64,000 nt of DNA, from NCBI GenBank assembly GCA_010015745.1, contig ML978192.1, positions 213,380 through 277,379 on the forward strand, in the 5' to 3' direction. The notes under the pieces were generated by a model. The model had not been told where the DNA came from. It saw nothing but the letters and a program-made list of their open reading frames with translations, and did not search any database. The stretch is from Setomelanomma holmii (lineage: Eukaryota > Ascomycota > Dothideomycetes > Pleosporales > Phaeosphaeriaceae). Shown one piece after another: positions 23,036 through 33,296 of the stretch (position 1 is the first letter of the stretch; each line of letters starts with the position of its first letter). The position numbers were made by a program, and so were the translations under genes.

Positions 23036-24814
23036 ATGACAGCCCTGTCACATCTCAAGGCGCCTCATCTAAAAGCGCCGCACCTCTTCTCTCGTCCACA
23101 CCATACAGACCAAACCTCAGATGGAGCTCCAAAATCGCACACGCCTCCCAAGATCGTTGTGGTCGGTGGCGTCGCCGGTGGCATGTCTTTCGCAGCCCGA
23201 GCACGGCGGCTCTGCGAAGATGCCACAATCACCGTCTTCGAAAAGGGCCCGTTTGTAGGGTACGCAAATTGCGGCATACCATATGCCCTGGGAGGTTTAC
23301 TGGATTCCGACGAAGCTCTCATTCTGCAGACACCCGAGTCAATCACGGCTCGATACAACGTCGATGTTCGTTTGGGTAATGAAGTTGTAAATATCAACCG
23401 CGAAGAGAAGACAGTGGAATTTACAACAGAAGATGGCGATACCCAACACACAGCATACGACAAATTGGTCCTCGCGCAGGGAGCCGAACCCAAGAGGCCA
23501 GCAATTCCAGGTGTGGAAGGCGACAATGTCTTCACCTTGCAGACGATTCCGGACATGGAGTACATCAAGTGCTACCTGGCCAGGCACAACAGCAGATCAG
23601 TGGCGATCATCGGCGGAGGCTTCATTGGGATTGAAGCCGCGGAGTCATTTCACGCCTCTGGTGTCCAGGTCTCGATCATCGAATACATGCCACATGTCTT
23701 TCCACCAGTCGATCAAGACATTGCAGAACCGCTGCATGCAGAGATCAAAAAGCACGGCGTGGATCTGTATCTCAGTGCACGCATCAAGGAAATAAGACAT
23801 GCGCATGAACCGAAGAGCGTCAGCGAAATCGTCCTAGAGTCGGGCGAAAAGATTAAGGCATATATCATTCTCCTTGTAGCTGGTGTGCGCCCAAGGCTGG
23901 ACCTCGCGCAACAGATTGGGTTGGACTGCAACCGTTTCGGTGTAATTACAAATGAGCACATGCAGACGACGGATCCGAATATCTACGCAATTGGCGATCT
24001 GACTTGCACAACGAACCTGGTAATCAAGAACCAGCAAAACCTCACTCTTGCTGGACCAGCCAATCGACAAGGTCGCCTTGTAGCAGATCACATCTTCGGG
24101 AAGAAAGTAGCATACCGAGGCAACGTGGGTCCCTCAGTTTGCCAAGTCTTTGGTCTGAACGTCGCCATCGTTGGCTCGTCCATGAGAAGCTTGCGCGCCC
24201 AAGGTCTGACACCAGAGTATATTACAGTCCATCCACCGAACCACGCTTCATATTATCCTGGAAGTTCGCCCTTGACTATCAAGCTTGCCTTCTTCAAACC
24301 AGACGGCAAGATCCTCGGCGCACAAACTCTGGGAAAGGAGGGCGTTGACAAACGCATCGATTTCATCGCAACAGCCATGCAGGCAGGGATGACCGTCTTC
24401 GACCTCGAGCATCTCGAGCTCGCTTATGCACCACCTTTCGGGTCCGTAAAGGACCCAGTCAACATGGCAGGCTTCGTAGCGTCCAACGTCCTTCGTGGCG
24501 ATACCGAAATTGTTCATTCTGAAGATCTCACGCCCGAGCTCCTCGGATATTGGCAGATTGTTGATGTTCGAAGCTCAGACAAATTCGAGCACACGGGCTA
24601 CGTCAGAGGTGCTCTTCTCATCCCCGTGGAGGAACTCAGAGAGCATTTGGATCTACTGGACAAGAACAAGAAGACTTTGGTGTACTGTCAAGTCGGATAC
24701 CGTGGGTACTTGGCGTATCGTATCTTAAAACAGAATGGATTTGAACATGTGGTCGATCTCGATGGTGGATTCAAGGAGGTCAATCAGGGCACGCATAAGG
24801 CGTTGATTGCATAG
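23036..24814 (+). CDS. CoA-disulfide reductase-like flavoprotein with C-terminal rhodanese domain
   Basis: A single exon of 592 aa, intact. Residues 38-500 are a pyridine nucleotide-disulfide oxidoreductase of the CoA-disulfide reductase/NADH oxidase type. It has an FAD-binding VVVGGVAGGMSFA (42-54), a single redox cysteine in GYANCGIPYALGG (Cys79), an NAD(P)-binding AIIGGGFIGIEAAES, the second flavin motif NIYAIGD and the dimerisation domain with FGLNVAIVGSS. Residues about 505-592 are a rhodanese domain with active-site loop CQVGYR (Cys551). This fusion (CoADR-RHD) is known mainly from bacteria, where it reduces CoA disulfides, persulfides or polysulfides. The first 37 residues, with HLKAP repeated, are an extension of unknown role. 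An intronless gene from a bacterial-type family suggests horizontal transfer, but that is inference. Confidence 0.92.
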   Translation: MTALSHLKAPHLKAPHLFSRPHHTDQTSDGAPKSHTPPKIVVVGGVAGGMSFAARARRLCEDATITVFEKGPFVGYANCGIPYALGGLLDSDEALILQTPESITARYNVDVRLGNEVVNINREEKTVEFTTEDGDTQHTAYDKLVLAQGAEPKRPAIPGVEGDNVFTLQTIPDMEYIKCYLARHNSRSVAIIGGGFIGIEAAESFHASGVQVSIIEYMPHVFPPVDQDIAEPLHAEIKKHGVDLYLSARIKEIRHAHEPKSVSEIVLESGEKIKAYIILLVAGVRPRLDLAQQIGLDCNRFGVITNEHMQTTDPNIYAIGDLTCTTNLVIKNQQNLTLAGPANRQGRLVADHIFGKKVAYRGNVGPSVCQVFGLNVAIVGSSMRSLRAQGLTPEYITVHPPNHASYYPGSSPLTIKLAFFKPDGKILGAQTLGKEGVDKRIDFIATAMQAGMTVFDLEHLELAYAPPFGSVKDPVNMAGFVASNVLRGDTEIVHSEDLTPELLGYWQIVDVRSSDKFEHTGYVRGALLIPVEELREHLDLLDKNKKTLVYCQVGYRGYLAYRILKQNGFEHVVDLDGGFKEVNQGTHKALIA

Positions 24815-25475
24815 ATGGTCTCAGACTCGGAGGCGTTTGCTTTCTATTCGACATGGTCGGGCATTCATAGTTCGAGTCCACACATCACAGCATAGCTTAA
24901 ACTTTTGTACGATTGCAAAACTCATCTGTATGCTTTATACATTATTTTGTGAATAAAGACTTGACTTTCCCTTCCGATCAGTGGCTAGGGGCTTAGTGCA
25001 GTAGGAACTGATCGAGATGGCCAATCAAACGCGCGCTATCATCTCTGATTTGCGCCGCTACCTGCGCGACGTCTCCTCTTCAGTGCAGTACAATCTAGAC
25101 TCTTACAACCACGCCTCACCTCAAATGTACACTCGTGGTAAGATGCTCTGCGGGTATTCAATGTAGACGCCTCGATGCGGATCCCTCTCAAGAGAACAGT
25201 GTCTTCGTCATCGCGTGTCCTTCTCGTTGTGACATCACGCCACCGACGCGTCGAGGGATCGCATGTCTTCTGCACGCTGAGCTCCACATCGCACGACGAA
25301 TCTCGGGACATGGGAATGACTTACCGAGAAAGTGATCTCGATACCAGTCCCCTCTTCTCGGCCCACCACGCCATGCAAAATAGTCGCTCCTCACGCCTTA
25401 ACTGATTCGGTCGATTATTTCATATTTCAGCCACTCTCCCCATCCGCGAGCATAGCAAAGTTGTACCACATAGAC
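24815..25475. other. Intergenic with two weak coding-like stretches
   Basis: On the plus strand 25017-25166 encodes 49 residues from ATG (MANQTRAIISDLRRYLRDVS). On the minus strand about 25410-25090 reads DYFAWRGGPRRGDWYRDHF up to a GTAAGT donor, and beyond a possible CAG acceptor STRRWRDVTTRRTRDDEDTV. The two overlap, so at most one is real. Neither could be completed or assigned. Confidence 0.25.
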
Positions 25476-26655
25476 ATGCAGATAACAAGAATCCTGTTTC
25501 GTCGGGGACTTCCGACACAACACATCGCACACAAACAGGTTCGAGCACTTACCATAAAAGCACTTATATACCAAGGCCCGAATAGTCCACCGCAGCTTTC
25601 CGAAGTTCCGAAGCCTAGGTCCAGGAACCGACGGATGCTATCATAAAGCTCAGGTATTCGAAAGTCTGTGGAACCGATCTCCACATCCTCAGAGGAGACG
25701 TGCCAACCATTCCAAAGTCTCGCATTCTGGGCCATGAAGGCGTTGGCGTAGTCGAGTCAATCGGCGCAGGCGTACGCGCCTTCAAAAAAGGCGACAACGT
25801 TTTGATCTCCTGCATAACAAGCTGCGGAGGATGCGAGTACTGCAGAAGAGGCATGTTCTCCCATTGCAAGACTGGCGGATGGTCATTGGGAAACAAGATC
25901 GATGAAACACAAGCCGAAGCTGTATGGATCCCATATGCAGATAATAGCCTACACGCAATACCCCCGGAGTCGATGAGAAGGCATTTGTCATGTTGTCTGA
26001 CATCTTCCCAACTGGCTTCGAATGCGGCGTGCTGAACGGTAAAGTGGCGCCTGGGTCGTCTGTCGCCATTGTAGGTGCCGGCCCAGTTGGGCTTGCCGCT
26101 CTTATCAATGCGCAATTGTACTCACCGAGCACGATTGTCATGATCGATGGTGATGAAAACCGACTCGAAATCGCAAAGTCGTTTGGTGCCACACACGTCG
26201 CAAAGCCCGAGCACGCAATCGACGTAGTCAAGGTCGCCACATCTGGACGAGGTTGCGATACAGTCATGGAAGCTGTCGGTATCCCGGACACCTTCCAACA
26301 GTGCCAGGAGATGGTCGCGCCCGGCGGCACGATTGCGAATGTCAGAGTTCATGGTGTCAAGGCGGATCTGCACCTTGAGAGCCTCTGGGATAAGAATATT
26401 GGTAGGTGAACACTGCAGTGCATTTCAGACGTCCCGTAGCTTGCGCAAAGCAGATGCTAATGATATGTAGCGATCACAACAAAATTGGTTGACACGACAT
26501 CCACTCCTATGCTCATGAACCTTCTAGCGTCAGGGAAACTCCCGGCTGAGAAGCTTCTCACTCACCGCTTCAAATTCGAAGACACGGAACAGGCTTATGA
26601 GACTTTCAAGGCCGCGCGCACAGAGAAAACATTCAAAGTTCTTATTGAAATGTGA
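25476..26655 (+). pseudogene. Zinc-dependent alcohol dehydrogenase with two single-base frameshifts
   Basis: The protein is recognisable throughout: KALIYQGP, KVCGTDLHILRGDVP, GHEGVG, zinc-binding CGGCEYCRRGMFSHC, the NAD fold AIVGAGPVGLAAL and the C-terminal FKVLIEM. Exon 2 follows a 69-nt intron (26402..26470, GTAGGT...ATGTAG). Two base losses break the frame. One is at the gg of cctaggtcc near 25618; PKPR-VQEPTDAIIKL is restored if one more g is allowed. The other is in the ccccc run near 25961, where IPPGVDEKAFVML needs one more base. The usual start Met of MKALIYQGP is ATA here (near 25556), and an upstream in-frame ATG at 25476 adds a basic leader. The family oxidises alcohols with NAD and is of bacterial type. 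It is either a recent pseudogene or holds two local sequencing errors. Confidence 0.75.
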
Positions 26656-26753
26656 AATAGCATGAAGAGTGTCTCTAAGACAGAGTTGATACCACAAAAA
26701 CCTCAGAGAGCCACATAAACATTACTCCGTCCCAAAACTGCTGCCATACTGCT

Positions 26754-27287
26754 TCACTCGAAATGATCCCTCTTCAAGTCCTCCACAATCCCGTCCGCAC
26801 CCTATCGACCTTATCCCACTCCCTCACCTCCCAAGATCCCACAACATAACCTCACCACCAATGGCTCTTTCTTCGGCAACAACTTTCCACTCAAAAGCGT
26901 ATGCCTCGTCACCTTCCCATGCAAAGCCTTCTGCAACGACATCTCAATCTTCCCCTCCTCAAACGCGCCCCACTTGCCCCTCAGCCACTCGGGCAACGCA
27001 TTCGGCGCACCCACCGAAAACGCATATACCGGTTTCAAAATCAGCACGTCTTTGTTATCGCAGTAGAACTTCACGGCTTTGTCAAGCCATTGTGCGCCGT
27101 GGATGGGCGAGCCAAGTACCACGGCGGTGTAGTTTGGTAGATAATCTGCATTGAAGTCCGCGATGTTACGGACTTCGCAGGGTGGGAGGCGGAGTTCGAT
27201 CCGGGCGGCGATGCGGTTGGCGATGCCGGCGGTGCTTCCTTGGGAGGTAGTGTAGAGAACGAGGATCGGCATTAGGATTCTTCCCAT
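26754..27287 (-). pseudogene. Flavodoxin-domain protein (HemG-like) with disrupted C-terminus
   Basis: From ATG at 27287 (or 27272), MPILVLYTTSQGSTAGIANR is an FMN-binding flavodoxin start, followed by YTAVVLGSPIHGAQWLDKAV and VYAFSVGAPN. The uninterrupted frame then ends at TAA in GGEGVG. In the next frame downstream REWDKVDRV, and in the third ADGIVEDLKRDHFE before a TGA at 26754-26756, match the expected C-terminal helix of the family, so one or two frameshifts lie between 26775 and 26840. A 54-nt intron could join to ADGIVED but would remove the REWDKVDRV block. Flavodoxin_5/HemG-type proteins carry electrons on FMN; a link to protoporphyrinogen oxidation here is not shown. The gene converges on the frameshifted alcohol dehydrogenase 98 bases away. 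Confidence 0.55.
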
Positions 27288-29153
27288 GAGTTTGTTCGTG
27301 TTTGGTGTGTTTTGGATTTGGTATAGTGGTACACATTGTGGAATGTGGTGTTGGAGCGCATATATGGATGAGCATGGCGCCTGGATCGGCATGGCGTGAC
27401 GTGGAGTGCGCGATGAAGGGTAGGTGTTCAGGGCTCGCATGAACACCACTCACCCACATTCGGACTGAGATTCACGGCGCGACACACCACACCACATCAT
27501 ATGGATTGATGCCAATTAACCTCGAAAGATGTCCAAAGAGGCCAAATGCACGCGCCGACGTCCCAGTCTGTAGCCCAGCATCTCGGCACCTGTAGGAGCT
27601 CTGGTTAACCTCCTGCGAAGGTGTCCGCAATGGCGTCTAGGCATCCTGGACAAGTGATATGTGGTTTTGACCACCCAGAGATACACGTCAAGGTCCACAT
27701 GTACATATACACGACCGTTGGGACGCACGCACAGCGTTGTGGTATGGTTCGTATAGAACGCCTCCATACGTACCTGGGCATATTCGCTGACCACCACCTG
27801 CAACGGATCGCTTGAATGGGCAGAGAGTAGCCCTCATTTGTCGAGAGAAAAAAATCCCTTCTGACGGCTTTGTTCAGCTCCGATTCAAGCCACCAGTCCG
27901 CCCACTGTAGCTGCCCTGACGATGATCCGATATCCTGAGATGATCGCACATCTCGATAAAGAGGTGAGGAGTCATCATCATGACTTCGGACAAATCTACA
28001 AACACTTTTAGCAAGACCTAAGTATACTTAAAGTCATTGGCATTTGCAACATAAGGTTTCTTTCCGATGGAGAACACGCACGCCGTACAGATGCATGGGA
28101 CGCCACCGACACAACCCAAACCTCACAGCCACTTGAGTTGAGACACCGAATCTCCAGCAGTGATGATGGCCTCAAACTCGGTCACAAAAAAGCACAGTGT
28201 TTGAAAATCCCTCTGGAAAAAGTCGATTGGCAGGAAAGTATCACGCGTTTTGAGAGCGACTACACAACAACAGTCATCATCGGTCCAGCGATCTATGCTG
28301 ATATTTTAGATGGACCTCACCGCATCTGTCGTATAAGTGCAAGCTTCACGCTCGAGACAACCATGATAGACTTCAACGAAGATCAAGCAATGCGTCGTTA
28401 CGAGCTAGACAAGGCTTACTTACTGCCAAGCAGGGACCAGAAGTTCAACAGATTCATTGACTCGATAACGATTCGTTATCTGTTCAAGGATGACTGAAAA
28501 CAGGAGTACTACCCTTAGTGGCGACCGATCAGCCCTGGTCAAAGCTATGCAACATGTGAGGATTTTCATGGCAACTGGCCGTTGCGACCCACTTGGGCGT
28601 GGCGCGATGCTGGCCGTGTCCGTTGAACGTGTAAGTCACTTTCGATGTTGTGCACTGGTTCTTATTGACCCTGATAGGCGACCAAAAACAAAGAGCCAAT
28701 GCCGAAGCACATTCAAAAGGGTGAAAGCTTGGAAACTTGGTCTGAGATGACCGTCGCCACAGACATGATGTAAAGAAGAAGAAAGCAGAGGGCCAAGAGT
28801 CAACAGTCTTGGGTCATCACCTGACCAATCATCGTTTCTCCGCCGACTTCATACTACGCACCACCCACATATCATTGTACCTGTTGTCCTGTAGCACCAT
28901 GTCATTCAGCATGGTTTTCTTCAGTTTCCTGCCGCTCTATGAATTGTTACTCCGGATGCCTTGTAACACATCACTGGCATACATCTGATTCGCATTTGCT
29001 GTGGTACTCGGGCACGTCATGCCATTTGATATATGATCATGGGCGGCACTGCTATCTTAGTCTAGATGGAGAGAAAATATGAACCGCTTGCGTCGAAGCG
29101 ACTCTTCATTGGGGCGAGCGGGAGCACCATGACGGTCACCACCAGGAGCAAGA
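27288..29153. other. Gene-poor region, about 1.9 kb
   Basis: Minus-strand 27605-27949 (QLQWADWWLESELNKAVRRD) and plus-strand 28138-28497 (PLELRHRISSSDDGLKLGH through RYLFKDD) read like coding sequence. The first has no start or partner exon, and the second has no in-frame ATG. They may be relics. PLELRHRI recalls the start of F-box-like proteins, but downstream similarity to the local family was not seen. Confidence 0.3.
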
Positions 29154-29516
29154 ATGAACGAGAGATCGAGCAAGAGAGCCTTCACATCCGAGTGTCACTA
29201 TCCCACGAATCTCGAGGTAGTGTTTGCTGCGTTAGCTCCAGATCAAGATCTCCGGTTGGATGGAGACGTAGTCGAAGACAACCTCTTCCGCGGTAGGAGC
29301 GGAGTCGATCAATGGAAGACCATTATGGACCATCGTACACGCCTCATGGAGATGCAAAGTCTTATACGGTTAGGAGACACCATTATGCGGACCCGCATAT
29401 GTCGTACGATAGGTCCTGATCGAATAGCTCAAGAAGCGTCTCGCATGCGAACGTCTCCCCTCGACGAAGAAGTGGTCCTGTTCGAGTATATCGACCCCAT
29501 CGCGAAAGTGTTATAA
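29154..29516 (+). CDS. Hypothetical protein, 120 aa
   Basis: Single open frame from ATG to TAA, MNERSSKRAFTSECHYPTNL to DEEVVLFEYIDPIAKVL, with mixed polar composition. There is no signal peptide, membrane helix or known motif. It lies in a stretch with several relics, so it may itself be a remnant. Confidence 0.25.
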   Translation: MNERSSKRAFTSECHYPTNLEVVFAALAPDQDLRLDGDVVEDNLFRGRSGVDQWKTIMDHRTRLMEMQSLIRLGDTIMRTRICRTIGPDRIAQEASRMRTSPLDEEVVLFEYIDPIAKVL

Positions 29517-29848
29517 TCGGACATTTCTACTACAAATGAAAGGAAGGTTCGCCCGCAGCCAAATGATCAAGTGACCGGACGCGAAAGATGAAACAAAACA
29601 AGAAAGCGAGGCCTCTCTTATCAGCACATTCGTTTGCGGTCCTGACTCAAACGCTTCAGCGATCGACTGAACAATCACTCCTGTTCATATTGCCCTCTTT
29701 CAAGGGTCAAGACTTGGAACATCTCGATCAACCAATCTACCGTCACGATTCTCAAACAGATCTACCGAATGACAAACCTCGAGAATCAAGACTCGAGACG
29801 GTAACCTACAGGTCCATCATGGACAACGCGAACGCCCCACGAACATAA
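29517..29848. other. Probable promoter and leader of the F-box-like gene
   Basis: 332 bases upstream of the ATG at 29849. No element was recognised. Confidence 0.35.
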
Positions 29849-30620
29849 ATGATTCAACCAATCGAGGGCACAACAGAGACGTCTCGCGTCTTAGCACTTC
29901 CTACTGGTAAGCATTGTCCCATAATTTGCCCCGAGAAACATGTTTATCTGACTTGTACCACTAGAGGTTCGGAACCTTATTTACAAACACCTTGCACGAT
30001 ACGCCATCGAGGACTACCGAGCTTACGGCGGCTACATGTTGACTCTCGACTACAAAGAGGGGCGCACAGGGCGTCAGCACGGCCTCGGCCTGCTAGAAGC
30101 CAACCGTCAGCTCCGCGAGGAGTTCCTCCCTTTTTATTCGGAACATACGAAACTGTGCGTCACACTGCCCTACCTGGCTCGCATGGCCAACAGTCTTCGC
30201 GGCCAAGAAAAGATGGTTCTGCCAGCTGGTAACTCCATCATCGGACTGCCCAAGAGGCCTTATTCGTCAAATGTCGACATCTTGCCGCTGCTGCGCGCAA
30301 TCAAGCGCCTTCCCGACTGGGACTACGTGCTGACTGGTGGCATGCGTTCCCTGGCTGGACTGCTTGACGTAAATGGCAACGAGGCGTGGCGGGCCGCGGT
30401 ACAAGAAGAGATGTTGAAGGTGGACGTACTTATCTTCCGTGGCCACTACCGTATGGATCCGGACATGATATTGTGCGTCAAGAAAGAGCACGGGGAGGAT
30501 TGGATGAAACCTGGAAGCAATTCTTACCGGCGAAGGGAGCATATGGACGTTTGGCTCGAGCGCATTGGACTGAGTGCCGCCAAGTTGTGGCCGGGATTTG
30601 ATGTAGAGTGGATGGGTTGA
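29849..30620 (+). CDS. F-box-like family protein (copy 2, intact), 237 aa
   Basis: Exon 1 (29849..29906) ends RVLALPT plus one base. A 58-nt intron (GTAAGC, CTGACTTG branch, CTAG) splits the following Glu codon, and exon 2 (29965..30620) begins VRNLIYKHLARYAIEDYRAY. LPTEVRNLIYKHL is the F-box-like entry helix common to many fungal proteins. Next come LLEANRQLREEFLPFYSEH, a central VDILPLLRAIKRLPDWDYVL and a C-terminal HMDVWLERIGLSAAKLWPG. Genuine F-boxes bind Skp1 in SCF ubiquitin ligases, but no partner can be inferred here. Intact and broken paralogues occur at 12.8, 31.5, 60.2 and 61.5 kb, all with the same phase-1 intron. Family membership within this window is firm; biochemical role unknown. 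Confidence 0.75.
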
Positions 30621-31460
30621 AGGACGTCTGGCGGAGAGTTCAAGAGAACTGGGTCGAACAGCCCGGATAGTGGTTGGCAACACGCTAAATTAGTCAATCG
30701 TCAAGTCGACTGGGCAAAGATGAGGAGAGTTCGCATGTAGAAAACCGCCGAAGCAGCTGGCGAACCTGACCCAGGTTGGGGAAAGTGCATGATTAATTGA
30801 AGGGTTTTTTCACATGAGCATATCAAATGCAACTGAAGCTTCTATGTATATCTTACCACAACCTCCGACCATACACACTGGAATGAAAGCTATAGTGTCT
30901 CATCTGAGTTTGACATATGCGGTGCACGGTCAATCCTGAGCATCGTGAACAGACACCAGTAATTCACAAAGCAACTCAAACCATCTGGCCAAACTCTCCG
31001 CCCCAAAAATTGTGAGGCTTTGCTTGTGTGATGGGTGAAACCTAGCTCTCCGCCACCAGCGTCAAGTTGAAATCTACATCTTCACCAGCAAGACACTTGA
31101 CGGTGTTCTCCTGTACTTACCACTTTTCATAGGCATGAAAACGCGTCGTTAGCGTATCCTACCCAGAGCTGAAAAGCTTTCGACGACATAGATCAGTCTG
31201 CTCGCCCAGATGTCCGTCGCAAGCCTGTTCTATCAGTAAAAGTATGATCATGTAACCTGAAGGTCGTGGACAGAGCGATTATGAACATCAGACAGAGAGT
31301 GACTAGGAGATATCTGCAGCAACTAAAAGTTCATAAAGTACTTTGCGAGGGTACTCGATTCCATTTACTTATCATTTCCAAGGAACAAGTCAACTCAAAT
31401 CACCTTCCAGCAGATCCTCAACCGTCAATACCGACAAGACTTCTTGACGAGCGCTCAACC
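30621..31460. other. Intergenic between paralogues
   Basis: 840 bases between copies 2 and 3. Only short frames are present; nothing recognised. Confidence 0.4.
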
Positions 31461-32304
31461 ATGCAACAGTTTCCTTATAATGCCTCTGACGATCGAGGAC
31501 ACAATGGTATCACGCGCGACGAATATCGGGCCTGGCAGCCATAAGACCACAACGTCCGGCTTCTAGCTCTCCATGGTGGTAAGTATCCCCCGTTTCGTTC
31601 CTTTGTACAATCAATGGCTGACTGCTATGCCTCAGTAATCAGCAACGTCATCTACCATCATCCCAGTTCATCATCAACGACCGCAGAGCTCGCCGCCGGG
31701 CAGATGCCAATCTCTACTACTGTGGAACCTATATCGTGCCTCAGAACACATCGTGACGAAGCTCCCGCCGTTTTGGTCTCGCCCTTCCGCAGACCAACCG
31801 CCAGCTTCGAGAGGAGTATCTTCCAATCTATAACAAGCATATAGACTTACGCATACCGCTGCAATATCTCGCGCTGGTGGTTATCGAGATGATCAGGAAG
31901 AACCAGAATTGGTTCTACCAGCTGGCAAGATAGTCGTAGGATCAATTAACCACGATGACAAGCCCGTAACCGACATCATCCCACTCCTGCGTGTGTGCAA
32001 GCGCATTCCGGGGCTGAAGTTCCATTTCGATACTGCAGGGGAGCGTATAGACGCAGTTTTCAACCTGGACGAGAAAGAGACATGGTGGAGTACATTGCAG
32101 AAAGTGATTCGCAAGGTCAGGGTCTTCCCGGCGGCTTATATTGGGGGTCCGGCCATGATGTTACACTTTAAGAAGCAGTATCGGGAAAATTGGATGTGGC
32201 ACAACGTTCCCAACAAGGACAATCTGAGAGACGTTTGGCTTGAGCGTGTTGGCTTGGACGATCTTACCACTTGGCCGACACTCGAGGTTAGATCCGAATG
32301 GTAG
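31461..32304 (+). pseudogene. Broken F-box-like family member (copy 3)
   Basis: From ATG the frame reads MQQFPYNASDDRGHNGI, meets an in-frame TAA at 31542-31544 (CAA to TAA would be a C-to-T change), then VRLLALHG up to a 57-nt intron (31579..31635, GTAAGT, GCTATGCCTCAG). This is the same phase-1 position as in the paralogues. Exon 2 starts ISNVIYHH, shifts frame to ADANLYYCGTYIVPQN, hits a TGA, continues LALPQTNRQLREEYLPIYNK, then shifts again to ELVLPAGKIVVGSINHDD through VTDIIPLLRVCKRIPGLKF to LRDVWLERVGLDDL and the TAG at 32304. Two stops and at least two frameshifts show it is dead. The last 130 codons form an open frame that might look like a gene by itself. Confidence 0.8.
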
Positions 32305-32372
32305 AGGCAGAACACAACTGCATTCTAATCAATTCTGTCTAAGGACCAATCCCAAAGCTTAGTAATTTGCCA

Positions 32373-32963
32373 CTAGATGACGGCCACATATCCTGCATCA
32401 CCGGAGTTCTTCGACGTCATATAGCATGCACCGCCATCCGCATATCGGATCCACTCCGGTTTTGTGAAGTCAATGCCGATGAAGAGAATTCCATTCGAGC
32501 CAATACTATCGGTCCCATCCACATAGCCTCCAAAGGTCAGGAGTAACGCGCCGACAACATTTCTGACTTGGTGCGCAAGCTCATGACCGAGACCGTCATT
32601 CTCGATTGTCCAGGATGAATTCTTAGGCAGATCTATGGAAGCTTTGGCGATAGGGTAGCCTTGGATGCCAGCTGTGACACGAATCTCGGAGTTGGAACCA
32701 TTGTCGTCGCCAGTGGAGAGAAGGAATAACTTCATTCGCGTTTGCCACGTTTGGAAGGAGGTCGTGTCTTGAGTCGCAAGCTTCGCCTCGGTGGTGGTAC
32801 GTAAGTTGATTTGAGCTTTGTTTGCGCCTTTGCCTGAAGACCCAGTTTCCGCAGCGAAGGGTTCCACAAGTTGTGGTTCTCCAACGACAGACGCGAGTGG
32901 CCTGATATTGGCAGACTTCGACTCAGCCTCGATGTCGGCAGCAAGCTTTGAGAGCGTGGACAT
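32373..32963 (-). CDS. Orphan hypothetical protein, 196 aa
   Basis: A single exon from ATG (MSTLSKLAADIEAESKSANI) to TAG with even coding composition. No signal peptide or membrane helix is present. The second half is rich in short hydrophobic strands (IRVTAGIQGYPIAKASIDLP, NVVGALLLTFGGYVDGTD, GILFIGIDFTKPEWIRYADG), suggesting a compact beta-rich fold. I do not recognise the family. It sits convergent to F-box-like copy 3, only 68 bases away. Confidence 0.6.
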   Translation of the reverse strand: MSTLSKLAADIEAESKSANIRPLASVVGEPQLVEPFAAETGSSGKGANKAQINLRTTTEAKLATQDTTSFQTWQTRMKLFLLSTGDDNGSNSEIRVTAGIQGYPIAKASIDLPKNSSWTIENDGLGHELAHQVRNVVGALLLTFGGYVDGTDSIGSNGILFIGIDFTKPEWIRYADGGACYMTSKNSGDAGYVAVI

Positions 32964-33296
32964 GGTGGAGGTTGACTTTTGAAGTGTTCATTCTTGTGTT
33001 CTTGTCTAGGCTAGAGTGATTCACAGCTTAGTCATATACACACGAACCACACCCTAGCCTCCCTCAAGAGTTCTCCATTCTATCCGGGTCTTTGATAAAT
33101 TAACGCCCTCAGTGGGATTTCAACGTTCTCGTATGCGTGGTCCTTGCTTCATTGTTTTTTGAGGGTGGATCATTGCTTTGCCTGTTATCTGCACTCAAAG
33201 GCATCCTGTCAAGTTTCTCAACAGGAAGGTCCACCGAATCATTTCGAGGAAGCGTAGAAGGCTGGGTCAAGGATGTTACCAGGGATGACTGCTGTC
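32964..33296. other. Intergenic, no gene seen
   Basis: Promoter side of the orphan gene and 3' side of the DUF6536 gene, both on the minus strand. Nothing recognised. Confidence 0.4.

Noticed and set aside
24815..24890. Possible tRNA, from agttcgagtcc resembling a B box
   Set aside because: No matching T-stem, acceptor stem or A box can be folded around it.
23036..27287. A three-gene redox operon or biosynthetic cluster
   Set aside because: Strands differ, two of the three genes are broken, and no shared pathway can be argued from the sequence.
31909..32304. Separate 131-aa gene starting MVLPAGKIVVGSINHDD
   Set aside because: It is the last part of broken F-box-like copy 3; alignment with the intact copy continues upstream across a frameshift.
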